A program made the position numbers and the translations under genes. A stretch of 64,000 nt of DNA from HGM11416 sp034104345 (lineage in GTDB: Bacteria; Bacillota; Clostridia; Christensenellales; Borkfalkiaceae): NCBI GenBank assembly GCA_034104345.1, contig JAXEDY010000016.1:55395-119394 (forward strand). Direction: 5' to 3'. Shown here one piece after another: positions 8,318 to 17,063 of this stretch. Under the pieces are notes generated by a model that was given only the letters and a program-made list of their open reading frames with translations, did not search any database and had not been told where the DNA came from. The stretch's first letter is position 1. Each line of letters starts with the position of its first letter.

Positions 8318-8342
8318 GGGAGACCGTCGGTCTCCTTTTTTT
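8318..8342 (+). terminator. Rho-independent terminator after hsp20
   Basis: GGAGACC-GTC-GGTCTCC perfect stem followed by seven T. Confidence 0.92.
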
Positions 8343-8380
8343 GTGTTTTTTTGCGGTTTTTTTGTTTTAAAAATTTTAAA

Positions 8381-8491
8381 TTAAAGCGACGAATCGTCTA
8401 AAAGTTGTTCGGGCGAAATTTTTAAAATTTTGGCTATGGCAAAAACTTCTTTATCGGTGGCAATTCTTAACCGACCTTCTAATTTCGAAAA
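8381..8491 (-). pseudogene. C-terminal remnant of an XRE-family HTH regulator
   Basis: Minus-strand codons read SKLEGRLRIATDKEVFAIAK followed by ILKISPEQLLDDSSL and a stop. This is the second half of a Cro/CI-type helix-turn-helix domain (ISKLE...G...IA....AIAKIL.IS.EQLL). An in-frame stop lies directly upstream (8492-8494) and no start codon is present, so only 36 codons survive. It is a decayed gene between hsp20 and the peptidase gene. Confidence 0.65.
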
Positions 8492-8521
8492 TTAAAAATC
8501 TGTGAATATACGGCGAAATCG

Positions 8522-8550
8522 TTGACAAAAGCGTAAAAAGGGCGCATAAT
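8522..8550 (+). promoter_or_regulatory. Sigma-A promoter of the M3-type peptidase gene
   Basis: TTGACA (8522-8527), 17-base spacer, CATAAT (8545-8550). Confidence 0.78.
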
Positions 8551-8592
8551 TATTCATGAATATTTATAAGGAGATATTTTTACCAAAGAAAA

Positions 8593-10830
8593 ATGCTTAA
8601 TCATGTTAGCGGGCGTATAAAAGCAATTTGCGTTTTTGCGGCGTGCGTGCTTTGCATTATGGCTGTTTCGGGTGCGATTTTGTTTGCGAAAAACGCCGAA
8701 AACGTTGCGAATAATCAAAATTATTCAACGGAAGGCAGCGAAAACTGCGATAAAAAATCCGACGATTTTTCGGACGATAATTCAAGCGGCGACAATTTAA
8801 GCAATTCGAACCAAAGATCGGGCGATAATTCAAGCGGCGACAATTTAAGCAATTCAAACCAAAGATCGGGTGATAACTCAGGCTGCGACGGTTTAAGCGA
8901 TTCAAACCAAAGTTCGGGCGATTCGCAAGGCGAAAAGCATAAACACGAATTTGTTAAAACGCAAGAAAAAGCAGCAACTTGCGAAAACGCGGGCTACGTT
9001 GTTTTAACTTGTGCGTGCGGCGAAGAATTAAAAACCGAAATTCCCGCAAAAGGGCATAGTTTCAACCTTGACGAAAACGATTTTATAACCGTTGCAAAGT
9101 GCGTAAATTGCGCAAAAACCACGAAAAACGAGAGCATAAACGGTAAAACCGCGCTTAAAAACGCAATAAATTTCGATTTTGAAAACGAAATCGAAAGCGC
9201 GTATAATTCGGCTTGCGAAAGCCTGATAAACTCCGCCGAAATTGCAAACGACACCGAAAAACTTTGCGCGGCTTTCGAAATTTTTAACAAAAGCTACGGC
9301 GATTTCACAAATTATCTTTTAACCGCGCGCGAAACGTATCTTAACGCTTTCGTTTTGTCTGCCGTCGATTCCGGCGCAAAAACAACGCGAGAAAAAGCGC
9401 GCGAAATTTACGAAAACTATCACATAAAAGGGCTGAAATTGCTTGCCGAAATTAAAAATTCGCCTTTTTGTGACGCGTTTTATTCGCAAAACAACGGTTT
9501 TGGCGAAAGCGGAATAAACGCCGCTTTAAAAACCGCGGATATTTATTCGCAAAACGGTGAATATTATTTACGACTTTTAGAAAAAGCCGCCGAAATCGAG
9601 CAAAAAATAGAAGCGACTGGCGAAAACGACCCTGCTCTTAACGACCTATACTATAATAAGGTGATAAACAACAAAAAAATCGCAGCGCTTTTCGGGTTCG
9701 ACGGATACGCCGACGGCGGTTATGCCGAATACGCCTATAAAGTTTTGTATAAGCGCGAATATAAGCCTAACAAGTCGGCAAAGTTAAGGGTTTGTGCAAA
9801 AAAATACTTGTTGCCGTTTTTTGAAAAACTTATACGAACGTACAACGAAAGTTATTCCGGAGTAAAAGCGTTTAGCGGCGCAGAAACTGATTTTTCCGAA
9901 AGCCTTTTTAGCGATTCTGTTTTCACGTCGCACCGGGTAAGCGGCATTTTTGCGAATTATTTAAAGGAGGTTGAAAATTCTTGCGATAATTCGGGCGGTA
10001 AAAATTGTTTTAACGTTATAAATTCGGCGTTTAAAAACGGCATAATTTTAAGCGGAAACGCATGTAACGGCGGCAATTGTGGTGGCAAAAACGACGCTTT
10101 TACGATAAAAACGAGCCGCAACGGAAGCGGATTTATATATCTCGGCGGGCAAAACGACAACGCGTTTTCGCTTGCACACGAGTGCGGGCATTATTTTTGC
10201 GCCGAAAACGCGGTTTATTTTTTGCCGACCGACTTAGCCGAAACCGCCGCCGAATTAAGCGAAACCTTGTTTTTAAGTTATCTTACGGGCGAAAAATCTC
10301 CGCTTTCTCAAAATGAAAAACAGCGGATAGAGAACGAAAAATTGCTTGAATTTCTGTCTTCGGCGCTAGCTTCGGTTGCGCTCGACGATTTCGAGCAAAG
10401 CGTTTACGCCGATTATTATTTCAGCGATAATTGCGACGATTTTAAAGACGGCATAAACCCCGCCGATTACGGCATTTTGTTTAAACAGATTTTAAAAGAT
10501 TACGGATTAAGCGATTATATAAACGCAAACTATTATAAAACCGCTATTTTTAACGATTCGTTTTATAATTTTTCGTATGCGGCGGCCGCGTGTTCGGCTT
10601 TGGCATTTTATAACAACGCGAAAACCGCAGGGCTTCAAACTTCGGCAAACGATTATTTTGCCTTTATTTCGGGCGCGGCGTTAAAAACCGTAACAAAAAC
10701 GGGCGCCGAACTTTGCGCCGAATATTTTAACGGTTTGTCGGCGGGTTCGGGCAAAAGTTTAAAATCGCTTTTAACCGTTATAAACGTAGGGGATTTTTTC
10801 GACGAAAGTTTTTATTCTTTTTGCAATTAA
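8593..10830 (+). CDS. Exported M3-like metallopeptidase with repeat linker and Cys-rich domain
   Basis: The 745-residue protein starts with a signal peptide or membrane anchor (AICVFAACVLCIMAVSGAILF), then a Ser/Asn/Asp-rich linker made of three 16-residue repeats (SSGDNLSNSNQRSGDN-like). A small Cys-pair domain (KAATCENAGYVVLTCACGEE) follows, then a large helical region. H529-E530-C-G-H533 is the zinc motif. E550 in AETAAELSE fits the downstream glutamate of family M3 (oligoendopeptidase F-like). It probably cleaves peptides at the cell surface. AAGGAG (8568-8573) is 19 bases from the ATG, an unusually long spacing, so initiation may be weak. Confidence 0.72.
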   Translation: MLNHVSGRIKAICVFAACVLCIMAVSGAILFAKNAENVANNQNYSTEGSENCDKKSDDFSDDNSSGDNLSNSNQRSGDNSSGDNLSNSNQRSGDNSGCDGLSDSNQSSGDSQGEKHKHEFVKTQEKAATCENAGYVVLTCACGEELKTEIPAKGHSFNLDENDFITVAKCVNCAKTTKNESINGKTALKNAINFDFENEIESAYNSACESLINSAEIANDTEKLCAAFEIFNKSYGDFTNYLLTARETYLNAFVLSAVDSGAKTTREKAREIYENYHIKGLKLLAEIKNSPFCDAFYSQNNGFGESGINAALKTADIYSQNGEYYLRLLEKAAEIEQKIEATGENDPALNDLYYNKVINNKKIAALFGFDGYADGGYAEYAYKVLYKREYKPNKSAKLRVCAKKYLLPFFEKLIRTYNESYSGVKAFSGAETDFSESLFSDSVFTSHRVSGIFANYLKEVENSCDNSGGKNCFNVINSAFKNGIILSGNACNGGNCGGKNDAFTIKTSRNGSGFIYLGGQNDNAFSLAHECGHYFCAENAVYFLPTDLAETAAELSETLFLSYLTGEKSPLSQNEKQRIENEKLLEFLSSALASVALDDFEQSVYADYYFSDNCDDFKDGINPADYGILFKQILKDYGLSDYINANYYKTAIFNDSFYNFSYAAAACSALAFYNNAKTAGLQTSANDYFAFISGAALKTVTKTGAELCAEYFNGLSAGSGKSLKSLLTVINVGDFFDESFYSFCN
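8776..8919 (+). repeat. Three tandem 48-bp repeats inside the peptidase gene
   Basis: Units 8776-8823, 8824-8871 and 8872-8919. The first two differ at very few positions and the third is more diverged. The unit is 16 codons, so copy number can change in frame; it encodes the surface linker. Confidence 0.9.
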
Positions 10831-10836
10831 ATTTAT

Positions 10837-11130
10837 TAGGGATTCCATTCGTCATCACTAAATACCGAAAAGGCGGCTTTTTAGCTCTTTTCCGCAACCG
10901 TTCGCTCGTAGTATGTCCAATACAACTTCGTTCACGCTCGCGGAAAATCATCAAAAAATACGCTCTTTTCGGTGCTATGCATTTTTGCGGAGAAGAAATC
11001 GCCGCTTGCGGTTCGGTTTTTGCAAGGCAAACGACCGAAATCGTATTTGCCATACGTTGATGGGAGTTTAACACAGCAAAAACCGATTTATACCCGCAAA
11101 AATAGTTAGTGATAATGATTGGAATCCCTA
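10837..11130. mobile_element. MITE-like element with 25-bp imperfect terminal inverted repeats
   Basis: The left end (10837-10861) begins TAGGGATTCCATTCGTCATC. The right end (11106-11130) is its inverse complement with 3 mismatches in 25. The 294-bp interior encodes no convincing protein: open frames on both strands run through the inverted ends and start in flanking sequence. The element fills most of the 388-base gap after the peptidase gene. Short length, terminal inverted repeats and absence of a transposase suggest a non-autonomous element. Confidence 0.68.
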
Positions 11131-11157
11131 GTAAAAAAATAATAAATCGCAAAAGTG

Positions 11158-11186
11158 ACAATTTAGGCATAAATCGGCATATATTA
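11158..11186 (+). promoter_or_regulatory. Candidate sigma-K (late mother-cell) promoter
   Basis: ACA (11158-11160), 17-base spacer, CATATATTA (11178-11186), which fits the sigma-K -10 consensus CATAnnnTA exactly. No good sigma-A boxes are seen. Sigma-K promoters are low in information, so this is tentative. Confidence 0.45.
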
Positions 11187-11218
11187 GAGTGAAAGCATTA
11201 TACCATCGGAGGTAAAAA

Positions 11219-11863
11219 ATGTCCTTTTTCTCTAATTTTCAATCGGATAGATGTCCTTGCCAGATAACGGGCAATCCGCTTAACGGCTTGTGCGAAAAGG
11301 TGTGTATACAAACCAAAAAGGTTTTCGACGCGTGCATAAAGCAAACGCAAGAAGACGGAATAGTGCTTAATTTATACGACCTTAATCCTTCTAATCCTAC
11401 ATATCCTTTAACGTTTATATCGGCAAAAAGCACCACGACCAAAGCGACTATAACCGCCGTTCAGATCGACAGGCTTACCGACAGACCTAACTTTGCCAGA
11501 GTGCAGGTAACTTTAACGGTTCCGCTCGAAGTAATTTACACCGACGCCAACGGCGTCGAAGGCATAGCGCAAAGCAGCACCACGCTCACGGGCGACGTAA
11601 TTTTGTTCGTTCCCGAACCGTCGATAATTCCTTATTTTGTCGAAGCGGTTGTTTCGATAGTTTCGCCCGAAGGCACGTTCAACACGGATAACAACACCTT
11701 TACGGTTTCGTGTTGCGTTACCGTAATTTTAAAAATAGTTATGGAAGCGGAACTTCTGGTTCCGTCTTACGGATACGCGGCGATACCCCCGTGCCAGGAA
11801 TACACCCAGGAAGTATGTTCGGGATTTTTCGAACTTCCGCTGTTCCCCAATAACAACGGATAA
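11219..11863 (+). CDS. Putative spore-associated protein, function unknown
   Basis: The 214-residue protein has no signal peptide. It opens with a Cys-containing segment (CPCQITGNPLNGLCEKVC, then FDACIKQTQ), followed by a beta-rich domain with alternating Thr/Val strands (FARVQVTLTVPLEVIYTD, GDVILFVPEPS, CCVTVILKIVMEAELLVPS) and a C-terminal CQEYTQEVC. Similar proteins are recalled as uncharacterised in sporulating Clostridia. With the candidate sigma-K promoter, a role in the spore coat is plausible but inferred. It has a strong GGAGG site and its own terminator. Confidence 0.6.
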   Translation: MSFFSNFQSDRCPCQITGNPLNGLCEKVCIQTKKVFDACIKQTQEDGIVLNLYDLNPSNPTYPLTFISAKSTTTKATITAVQIDRLTDRPNFARVQVTLTVPLEVIYTDANGVEGIAQSSTTLTGDVILFVPEPSIIPYFVEAVVSIVSPEGTFNTDNNTFTVSCCVTVILKIVMEAELLVPSYGYAAIPPCQEYTQEVCSGFFELPLFPNNNG

Positions 11864-11910
11864 ATATTACGATTTATGGTTTAAAATCTTATAAAAACCT
11901 TATAAAAATA

Positions 11911-11960
11911 AAAAAACGCTTTTTTGCGTGCTTTTAAAGGCGCGTTGAAAGCGTTTTTTT
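11911..11960 (+). terminator. Rho-independent terminator
   Basis: AAAAAACGCTTT/AAAGCGTTTTTT pairing around a 23-25-base internal region that can itself partly pair (GCGTGC/GCGCGT), ending in T7. It is the only structure between 11864 and the promoter at 12020. Confidence 0.7.
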
Positions 11961-12019
11961 GTCGGCTTTTAAGGCATAAAAAAAATATAAAAAAGTTTTA
12001 AAAGTTTACCGTTTTGTTC

Positions 12020-12048
12020 TTGACAATATTTTTTAATTTTACTATAAT
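12020..12048 (+). promoter_or_regulatory. Consensus sigma-A promoter of the marR-ABC operon
   Basis: TTGACA (12020-12025), 17-base spacer, TATAAT (12043-12048), perfect boxes. Confidence 0.9.
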
Positions 12049-12062
12049 ACGCTTATTAAAAA

Positions 12063-12078
12063 TGTTAGGCGGCTAACA
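12063..12078 (+). promoter_or_regulatory. Palindromic operator, probably for the adjacent MarR regulator
   Basis: TGTTAG-GCGG-CTAACA, a perfect 6-bp inverted repeat with a 4-base spacer, starting 15 bases after the -10 box. A TTAG...CTAA dyad at the start of a marR-exporter operon is the usual layout for autorepression. Confidence 0.7.
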
Positions 12079-12175
12079 ATCATCGAAACTTAAAAACAGG
12101 CGCGTTTTAAAAAATAAAAATTTAAATGCGTTTTGTTTTTTGCCGCAAACACTTTTTCGGTGTTTTTGAATATAT

Positions 12176-12682
12176 ATGAAAGATAACGATTGCGAAAAAT
12201 GCTTGAAAGGCGAGCGAAGGCTTGCTTTTGCGATAAGAAGCGTAAACATACTTATAAAACGGCGGATCGACGGATCGGAAAGCAAAATTTTAACCGATAA
12301 CGTTACCGGCACGCATGGTTATATAATATGTTATTTAATGGATAACAAAGATCGCGACGTTTTTCAGAAAGACATTGAAAAACGTTTTTCGATACGTCGT
12401 TCTACCTGCACGAATATTTTAAATTTAATGCAGAAAAACGGGCTTATCTCGCGTTCGAGCGTAGAAAGCGACGCGCGGCTTAAAAAAATCACGCTTACCC
12501 AAAAAGCCGAAGAACTTTTTTCGCTTATCGAAAAAGACAGGTTTTCGCTTGAAAACACCTTGCGCAAAGGGCTTTCGGAAAGCGAAATAGAAACTTTGTT
12601 TTCGCTTTTGTCGCGCGTTGCCGATAATTTAAAGCAAGAAAGCGCACCCGCGGAAAAGGCGGAACTGCAACCGACAAAATAA
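12176..12682 (+). CDS. MarR-family transcriptional regulator
   Basis: This 168-residue winged-helix protein has the MarR core: VTGTHGYIICYLMDNKDRDVFQKDIEKRFSIRRSTCTNILNLMQKNGLI (recognition helix RRSTCTNIL) followed by the wing SRSSVESDARLKKITLT. It is the first gene of an operon with two ABC exporter half-transporters, 37 bases upstream, a layout typical of ligand-induced efflux control. A perfect promoter and palindrome precede a leader of about 120 bases. The Shine-Dalgarno site is weak. Confidence 0.9.
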   Translation: MKDNDCEKCLKGERRLAFAIRSVNILIKRRIDGSESKILTDNVTGTHGYIICYLMDNKDRDVFQKDIEKRFSIRRSTCTNILNLMQKNGLISRSSVESDARLKKITLTQKAEELFSLIEKDRFSLENTLRKGLSESEIETLFSLLSRVADNLKQESAPAEKAELQPTK

Positions 12683-12719
12683 ATCAAATAAACAATCTAC
12701 TTTCTTAAAGGACTTAAAT

Positions 12720-14522
12720 ATGATTAAAAAACTTTTAAAAAGCGTTCGGCAGTATAAACTCGTGTCGATATTAACGCCCGTGTTTATGGTAGGCGAAGTG
12801 TTTTTCGAACTGCTGATCCCAATGCTCACGTCGGGGTATATTCTCGACTATTTGGCAAAAAACGGCGCGAACTCCGATATGTTATACCTTTTAAAATGGG
12901 GCTTAATAATCATAGGTTGCGGTGCTTTGTCGTTCACTTTCGGCACGCTGTCGGGTATATGCGCGGCAAAGGCTTCGGCGGGTTTCGGCGGAAATCTGCG
13001 GCGCGACCTTTATTATTCTGTTCAGAATTTCTCGTTTTCGAATATCGACAAATTCTCGACGGCAAGTCTCGTAACCCGCCTTACGACCGACGTTACCAAC
13101 GTGCAGAACGCCTATATGACCATTATCAGAATGGGCGTGCGCGCTCCTATGATGATGATAGTCGCGTTTATAATGGCGATTAAAGCCTTAAAAGAAATAG
13201 GGCAAATGCAACTTAATTTTATGCTCACCGTTTACGGCATCGTTATTCCCGTATTGCTGGCGGGCATAGTTATAATAATGGCGATCGACCTGCCGTTTTT
13301 CAACAAATTGTTTAAAAAATACGACGCGCTTAACGAATCGGTACAAGAAAACGTTAAGGGTATGCGCGTCGTTAAAGCCTACGTCCGCGAAGATTACGAA
13401 AAGAAAAAATTCGGTAAGGCTTCGGGGCAAATCAAAAAGGACTTTACCTTGGCAGAACGCATTATCGGGCTGAGCAACCCGCTTATGATGATTTGCATGT
13501 ATACCATGCAATTCGCGGTTTATTATATTTGCGCAAAAACGGGCATACTCGGCGATAATCCCGACCCCACGATAGTTGGCAAACTCAACATGCTCGTGAA
13601 CTATTCTATTTCGGTTTTAATGAGTTTTACGATGCTCTCGATGGTGTTCGTTATGATAACCATGTCTATCGCTTCGGCTAAACGTATATGCGAAGTGTTA
13701 GACGAAAAAAGCGATATCACCAGCCCGAAAAACGCTGTTTTCGAAGTTAAAGACGGCTCGGTAAAATTCGAAAACGTTAACTTCAAATACAGCAAAAACG
13801 CCGAAAAGTTCGCGCTTGCCGATATAAATTTAGATATTAAATCGGGCGAAACCGTGGGGATAATAGGCGGCACGGGTTCAAGCAAAACTTCGCTTGTCAA
13901 CCTTATTTCGCGCCTTTACGACGCGACCGAAGGCACCGTTACCGTGGGCGGGGTAAACGTTAAAGATTACGATCTCGACACGCTGCGCAATAAAGTTGCG
14001 GTCGTGTTGCAAAAAAACCTTTTGTTTTCGGGAACGATAGCCGAAAATATCCGTTGGGGCGACGAAAACGCAACCGACGAAGAAGTCGAGCACGTTTGCA
14101 AACTTGCTCAGGCAGACGAATTTATTCAGGGCTTTCCCGATAAATATCAGACGCATATCGAGCAGGGCGGCACAAACGTTTCGGGCGGACAAAAGCAACG
14201 CCTTTGCATTGCGCGAGCATTGCTTAAAAAGCCGAAAATTATTATTTTCGACGATTCGACTTCGGCTGTAGATACAAAAACCGACGCGCTTATCCGCGCC
14301 GCGCTTAAAAACGATATTCCCGATACCACTAAAATAATCATCGCGCAGCGCATCGCTTCGGTGCAGGACGCCGATAAAATCGTGGTTATGGATAACGGCA
14401 AAATCAACGGCATAGGCACGCACGACGAACTTTTGAAAACCAACGAAATTTATCGCGAAGTTTACGAAACGCAAAACCGCGCGGGTATGAATGTCGAAAG
14501 CAGCGAAGGGGGTGAAAACTGA
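12720..14522 (+). CDS. Heterodimeric ABC exporter half-transporter with degenerate ATP site
   Basis: The 600-residue protein has six N-terminal membrane segments (about 15-320) and an ATPase domain. Walker A is GGTGSSKT (G383-T390), the signature NVSGGQKQR is intact, Walker B ends FDDS so the usual catalytic Glu is Asp, and the switch His is Gln (IIAQRIASV). This is the noncatalytic-site pattern of the first subunit in heterodimeric exporters of Bacillota. It overlaps the partner gene by one base (TGATG). The substrate is unknown; multidrug or peptide export is inferred from the MarR control. Confidence 0.9.
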   Translation: MIKKLLKSVRQYKLVSILTPVFMVGEVFFELLIPMLTSGYILDYLAKNGANSDMLYLLKWGLIIIGCGALSFTFGTLSGICAAKASAGFGGNLRRDLYYSVQNFSFSNIDKFSTASLVTRLTTDVTNVQNAYMTIIRMGVRAPMMMIVAFIMAIKALKEIGQMQLNFMLTVYGIVIPVLLAGIVIIMAIDLPFFNKLFKKYDALNESVQENVKGMRVVKAYVREDYEKKKFGKASGQIKKDFTLAERIIGLSNPLMMICMYTMQFAVYYICAKTGILGDNPDPTIVGKLNMLVNYSISVLMSFTMLSMVFVMITMSIASAKRICEVLDEKSDITSPKNAVFEVKDGSVKFENVNFKYSKNAEKFALADINLDIKSGETVGIIGGTGSSKTSLVNLISRLYDATEGTVTVGGVNVKDYDLDTLRNKVAVVLQKNLLFSGTIAENIRWGDENATDEEVEHVCKLAQADEFIQGFPDKYQTHIEQGGTNVSGGQKQRLCIARALLKKPKIIIFDDSTSAVDTKTDALIRAALKNDIPDTTKIIIAQRIASVQDADKIVVMDNGKINGIGTHDELLKTNEIYREVYETQNRAGMNVESSEGGEN

Positions 14523-16549
14523 TGAAAGCCTTCGGAAAAAACATGAAAAACGACGTTAAAAATCAAACCGGTTCGCCCGAATCGCCCGAAAATTTCGACG
14601 AACGCGGCAAGTGCGCTCCGAGCGGCGCTCACGATGCGGGCGCACACGGCAAGGGCGGCAGACCTAAAATGAAAATAAACAAGCAGGTTATGCCACGCCT
14701 TTTAAAGGTTTTGTTTAAAAACTATTGGTGGCAACTTATAATCGTAGGAATCTGCCTTATAATTTCGGCTGCGGGTGTGGCTTCGGGCGGGATATTCATT
14801 CAGAACGTTGTAGAAGCCATTAAAAATCAGAACTGGAACGAATTTGTAAACGTTTTAATCGTTATGGGTTGCGTATGCGGCGCGGCTGTAATAGCGATAG
14901 GCGTGCGTTCGTATCTTATGGCGGGCATAACGCAAGGCTTTTTGTGCGACGTGCGCGACGCAATGTTCAACAAAATGCAGGACCTGCCTATAAAATATTT
15001 CGATACGCACACCCACGGCGACGTAATGAGCGTTTATTCGAACGACGTAGACACGCTTCGCCAACTCGTATCCGAAAGTTTGCTTGCAATCGTCCAGACA
15101 ACGTTTACGGTTTTAATATTGCTGTTTATGATGCTGTTTTACAGCGTATGGCTTACTTTAATCGTGGGGCTGTTCGTTGTTTTAATGATGGTTATCGTTA
15201 AAAAGATAGGCGGCAACTCGGCAAAATACTTCGTTAAACAGCAAAAATCGCTGGGCGAATGCGAAGGTTTCGTCGAAGAAAGCATGAACGGGCAAAAAGT
15301 TATAAAAGTATTCACTCACGAACGCCTTTCCGAAGAACAGTTCGATAAAGTAAACGGTAAACTCGTAAGCGACGCCACGAAAGCAAATACTTACGCCAAC
15401 ATTCTGATGCCTATGATGGGCAATCTCGGGCATTTGCTTTACGTTGTGCTGGCACTCGTCGGCACGATAATAGCCGTTTCCGAAACCGCGCTTCCCGCTT
15501 GGTTTACGCATTTTTCGATTTCGGGTAAACTTCTGGATATTTCGATAATAGTCGCGTTTTTGCCGATGAGCAAAAACTTTACGCAGAACATTGCCAACGT
15601 AACACAACAGGTTAACTCGATTTTTATGGGGCTTGCGGGCGCGCAACGCATATTCGATATTATCGACGCCGAGCCCGAAGTCGACGAGGGTTACGTTACT
15701 TTGGTAAACGCAATATACGACGAAAACGGCAATCTTACCGAAACGCCCGAACGCACGGGGCTTTGGGCTTGGAAACACCCGCACAAAGCCGAAGGCACCG
15801 TAACTTACACGCCGCTTAAAGGCGACATCGTAATGGACGACGTCGATTTCGGTTACGATCCGAACAAAATCGTTCTGCACGACGTTTCGCTTTACGCGCA
15901 TCAAGGGCAAAAAGTTGCGTTCGTAGGCGCAACGGGCGCGGGCAAAACAACCATAACCAATCTTTTGAACAGATTTTACGACATTGCCGACGGAAAAATC
16001 CGTTACGACGGCATAAATATAAACAAGATTAAAAAAGACGATTTGCGCCGCTCGCTCGGCATGGTTTTGCAGGATACCAACCTGTTTACCGGCACGGTTA
16101 TGGAAAACATTCGTTATGGAAGATTAGACGCGACCGACGAAGAATGTATAGCCGCCGCAAAACTTGCCAACGCACACGATTTTATTTCGCGCCTGCCCGA
16201 AGGGTATAACACGATGCTTACCGCCGACGGAGCGAACTTGTCGCAAGGTCAGCGCCAACTTTTGTCGATAGCGCGCGCCGCCGTTAAAGACGCGCCCGTT
16301 ATGATAATGGACGAAGCAACTTCCTCGATAGATACCCGCACCGAACTTCTCGTACAGCAGGGCACCGACGAACTTATGAAAGGCAGAACGGTGTTCGTAA
16401 TAGCGCACCGACTTTCTACCGTGCAGAATTCCGACGTAATTATGGTTTTGGATCACGGAGTTGTTATCGAGCGCGGCTCGCACGAAGAACTTATCGCTCG
16501 GCGCGGCAAATACTATCAGTTATATACCGGCGCGTTCGAACTCGAATAA
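14522..16549 (+). CDS. Heterodimeric ABC exporter half-transporter, catalytic subunit
   Basis: The 675-residue partner has a hydrophilic N-terminal extension of about 55 residues, six membrane segments and a canonical ATPase: Walker A GATGAGKT, signature NLSQGQRQ, Walker B IMDEATS with the catalytic Glu, and switch His in VIAHRLSTV. Between membrane and ATPase domains it carries an insert around PEVDEGYVTLVNAIYDENGN, seen in this subfamily. It pairs with the upstream degenerate subunit. A strong terminator follows. Confidence 0.92.
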   Translation: MKAFGKNMKNDVKNQTGSPESPENFDERGKCAPSGAHDAGAHGKGGRPKMKINKQVMPRLLKVLFKNYWWQLIIVGICLIISAAGVASGGIFIQNVVEAIKNQNWNEFVNVLIVMGCVCGAAVIAIGVRSYLMAGITQGFLCDVRDAMFNKMQDLPIKYFDTHTHGDVMSVYSNDVDTLRQLVSESLLAIVQTTFTVLILLFMMLFYSVWLTLIVGLFVVLMMVIVKKIGGNSAKYFVKQQKSLGECEGFVEESMNGQKVIKVFTHERLSEEQFDKVNGKLVSDATKANTYANILMPMMGNLGHLLYVVLALVGTIIAVSETALPAWFTHFSISGKLLDISIIVAFLPMSKNFTQNIANVTQQVNSIFMGLAGAQRIFDIIDAEPEVDEGYVTLVNAIYDENGNLTETPERTGLWAWKHPHKAEGTVTYTPLKGDIVMDDVDFGYDPNKIVLHDVSLYAHQGQKVAFVGATGAGKTTITNLLNRFYDIADGKIRYDGININKIKKDDLRRSLGMVLQDTNLFTGTVMENIRYGRLDATDEECIAAAKLANAHDFISRLPEGYNTMLTADGANLSQGQRQLLSIARAAVKDAPVMIMDEATSSIDTRTELLVQQGTDELMKGRTVFVIAHRLSTVQNSDVIMVLDHGVVIERGSHEELIARRGKYYQLYTGAFELE

Positions 16550-16572
16550 TTTAAAATTAGCTGTCTAAAAGA

Positions 16573-16612
16573 AAAAACGCAAGCGTTTAAAAAACGAACG
16601 CCTGCGTTTTTG
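16573..16612 (+). terminator. Rho-independent terminator of the marR-ABC operon
   Basis: AAAACGCA/TGCGTTTT and inner GCGTT/AACGC stems, T5 tail. Confidence 0.85.
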
Positions 16613-16618
16613 CTTAAT

Positions 16619-16665
16619 AAAAAACCCGCTAAAACAGCCGTTAATCGACCTATAGGCGGGTTTTT
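16619..16665. terminator. Bidirectional terminator hairpin enclosing motif copy 3
   Basis: AAAACCCGC (16621-16629) pairs with GCGGGTTTT (16656-16664). T-tracts follow on both strands (TTTTT on plus, TTTTTTA on minus). The loop contains the dispersed motif. Confidence 0.78.
16637..16656 (-). repeat. Dispersed intergenic hairpin-loop motif, copy 3
   Basis: Minus-strand CCTATAGGTCGATTAACGGC, 51 bases beyond the stop of the minus-strand DUF898-like gene and mostly inside the loop of a 9-bp-stem terminator. Confidence 0.62.
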
Positions 16666-16706
16666 GTGATTTTTTTTATTTAAGAAATCCTACGTTAAAT
16701 TTAAAA

Positions 16707-17036
16707 TTATCTTGCAAAATGAGTGTGTTTAACAACCCACTTCGTCATTTTAATTTTAAGCCAAAAACTGTAAATACCGAGGGTTATAATGGTTAGTAAA
16801 ACCCATTTTATATAGTTTCCGAAAAGTTGCAGACCGGTGCCGTCGAAAACGAGCCTTCTTCCTTCGATAACGGTGTGTTTTGCTTTCCATCTTTCGATAA
16901 AGCAAACCGCCCACGGAACGCCGAACCCTAAGGTAATTATCGAAAGCAATGCCCCGAGAATATTCCAACCGATTTGTTGTAAAAGCCCTCCGTCGAAGTA
17001 GCTTTCGCCCATAGAAATGTTTTGAACTTCAGACAT
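16707..17036 (-). CDS. Small DUF898/YjgN-like membrane protein
   Basis: The 109-residue protein repeats a motif seen in DUF898 proteins: FDGGLLQQIGWNILG...LGFGVPWAVCFIERWKAKHT and FDGTGLQLFGNYIKWVLLTIITLGIYSFWLKIKMTKWVVKHT. It has about two membrane helices per half-unit. Full DUF898 proteins are longer, so this is a short version. Function unknown. The ATG at 17036 is chosen (AAAGAGA upstream); a TTG two codons earlier is a poorer start. It is the second gene of a two-gene minus-strand unit, 27 bases after a 43-codon gene. Confidence 0.7.
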   Translation of the reverse strand: MSEVQNISMGESYFDGGLLQQIGWNILGALLSIITLGFGVPWAVCFIERWKAKHTVIEGRRLVFDGTGLQLFGNYIKWVLLTIITLGIYSFWLKIKMTKWVVKHTHFAR

Positions 17037-17063
17037 TTTCAAAATCTCTTTTTTTATAAAAAT

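Noticed and set aside
10778..11170. 130-codon minus-strand ORF and 79-codon plus-strand ORF around 10.8-11.1 kb
   Set aside because: Both run through the inverted repeats of the MITE-like element into flanking sequence, lack ribosome-binding sites, and look like translations of repeat DNA.
12720..14522. Broken ABC transporter ATPase because Walker A, Walker B and the switch His are altered
   Set aside because: These substitutions are the normal degenerate site of heterodimeric exporters; the partner subunit has canonical residues.
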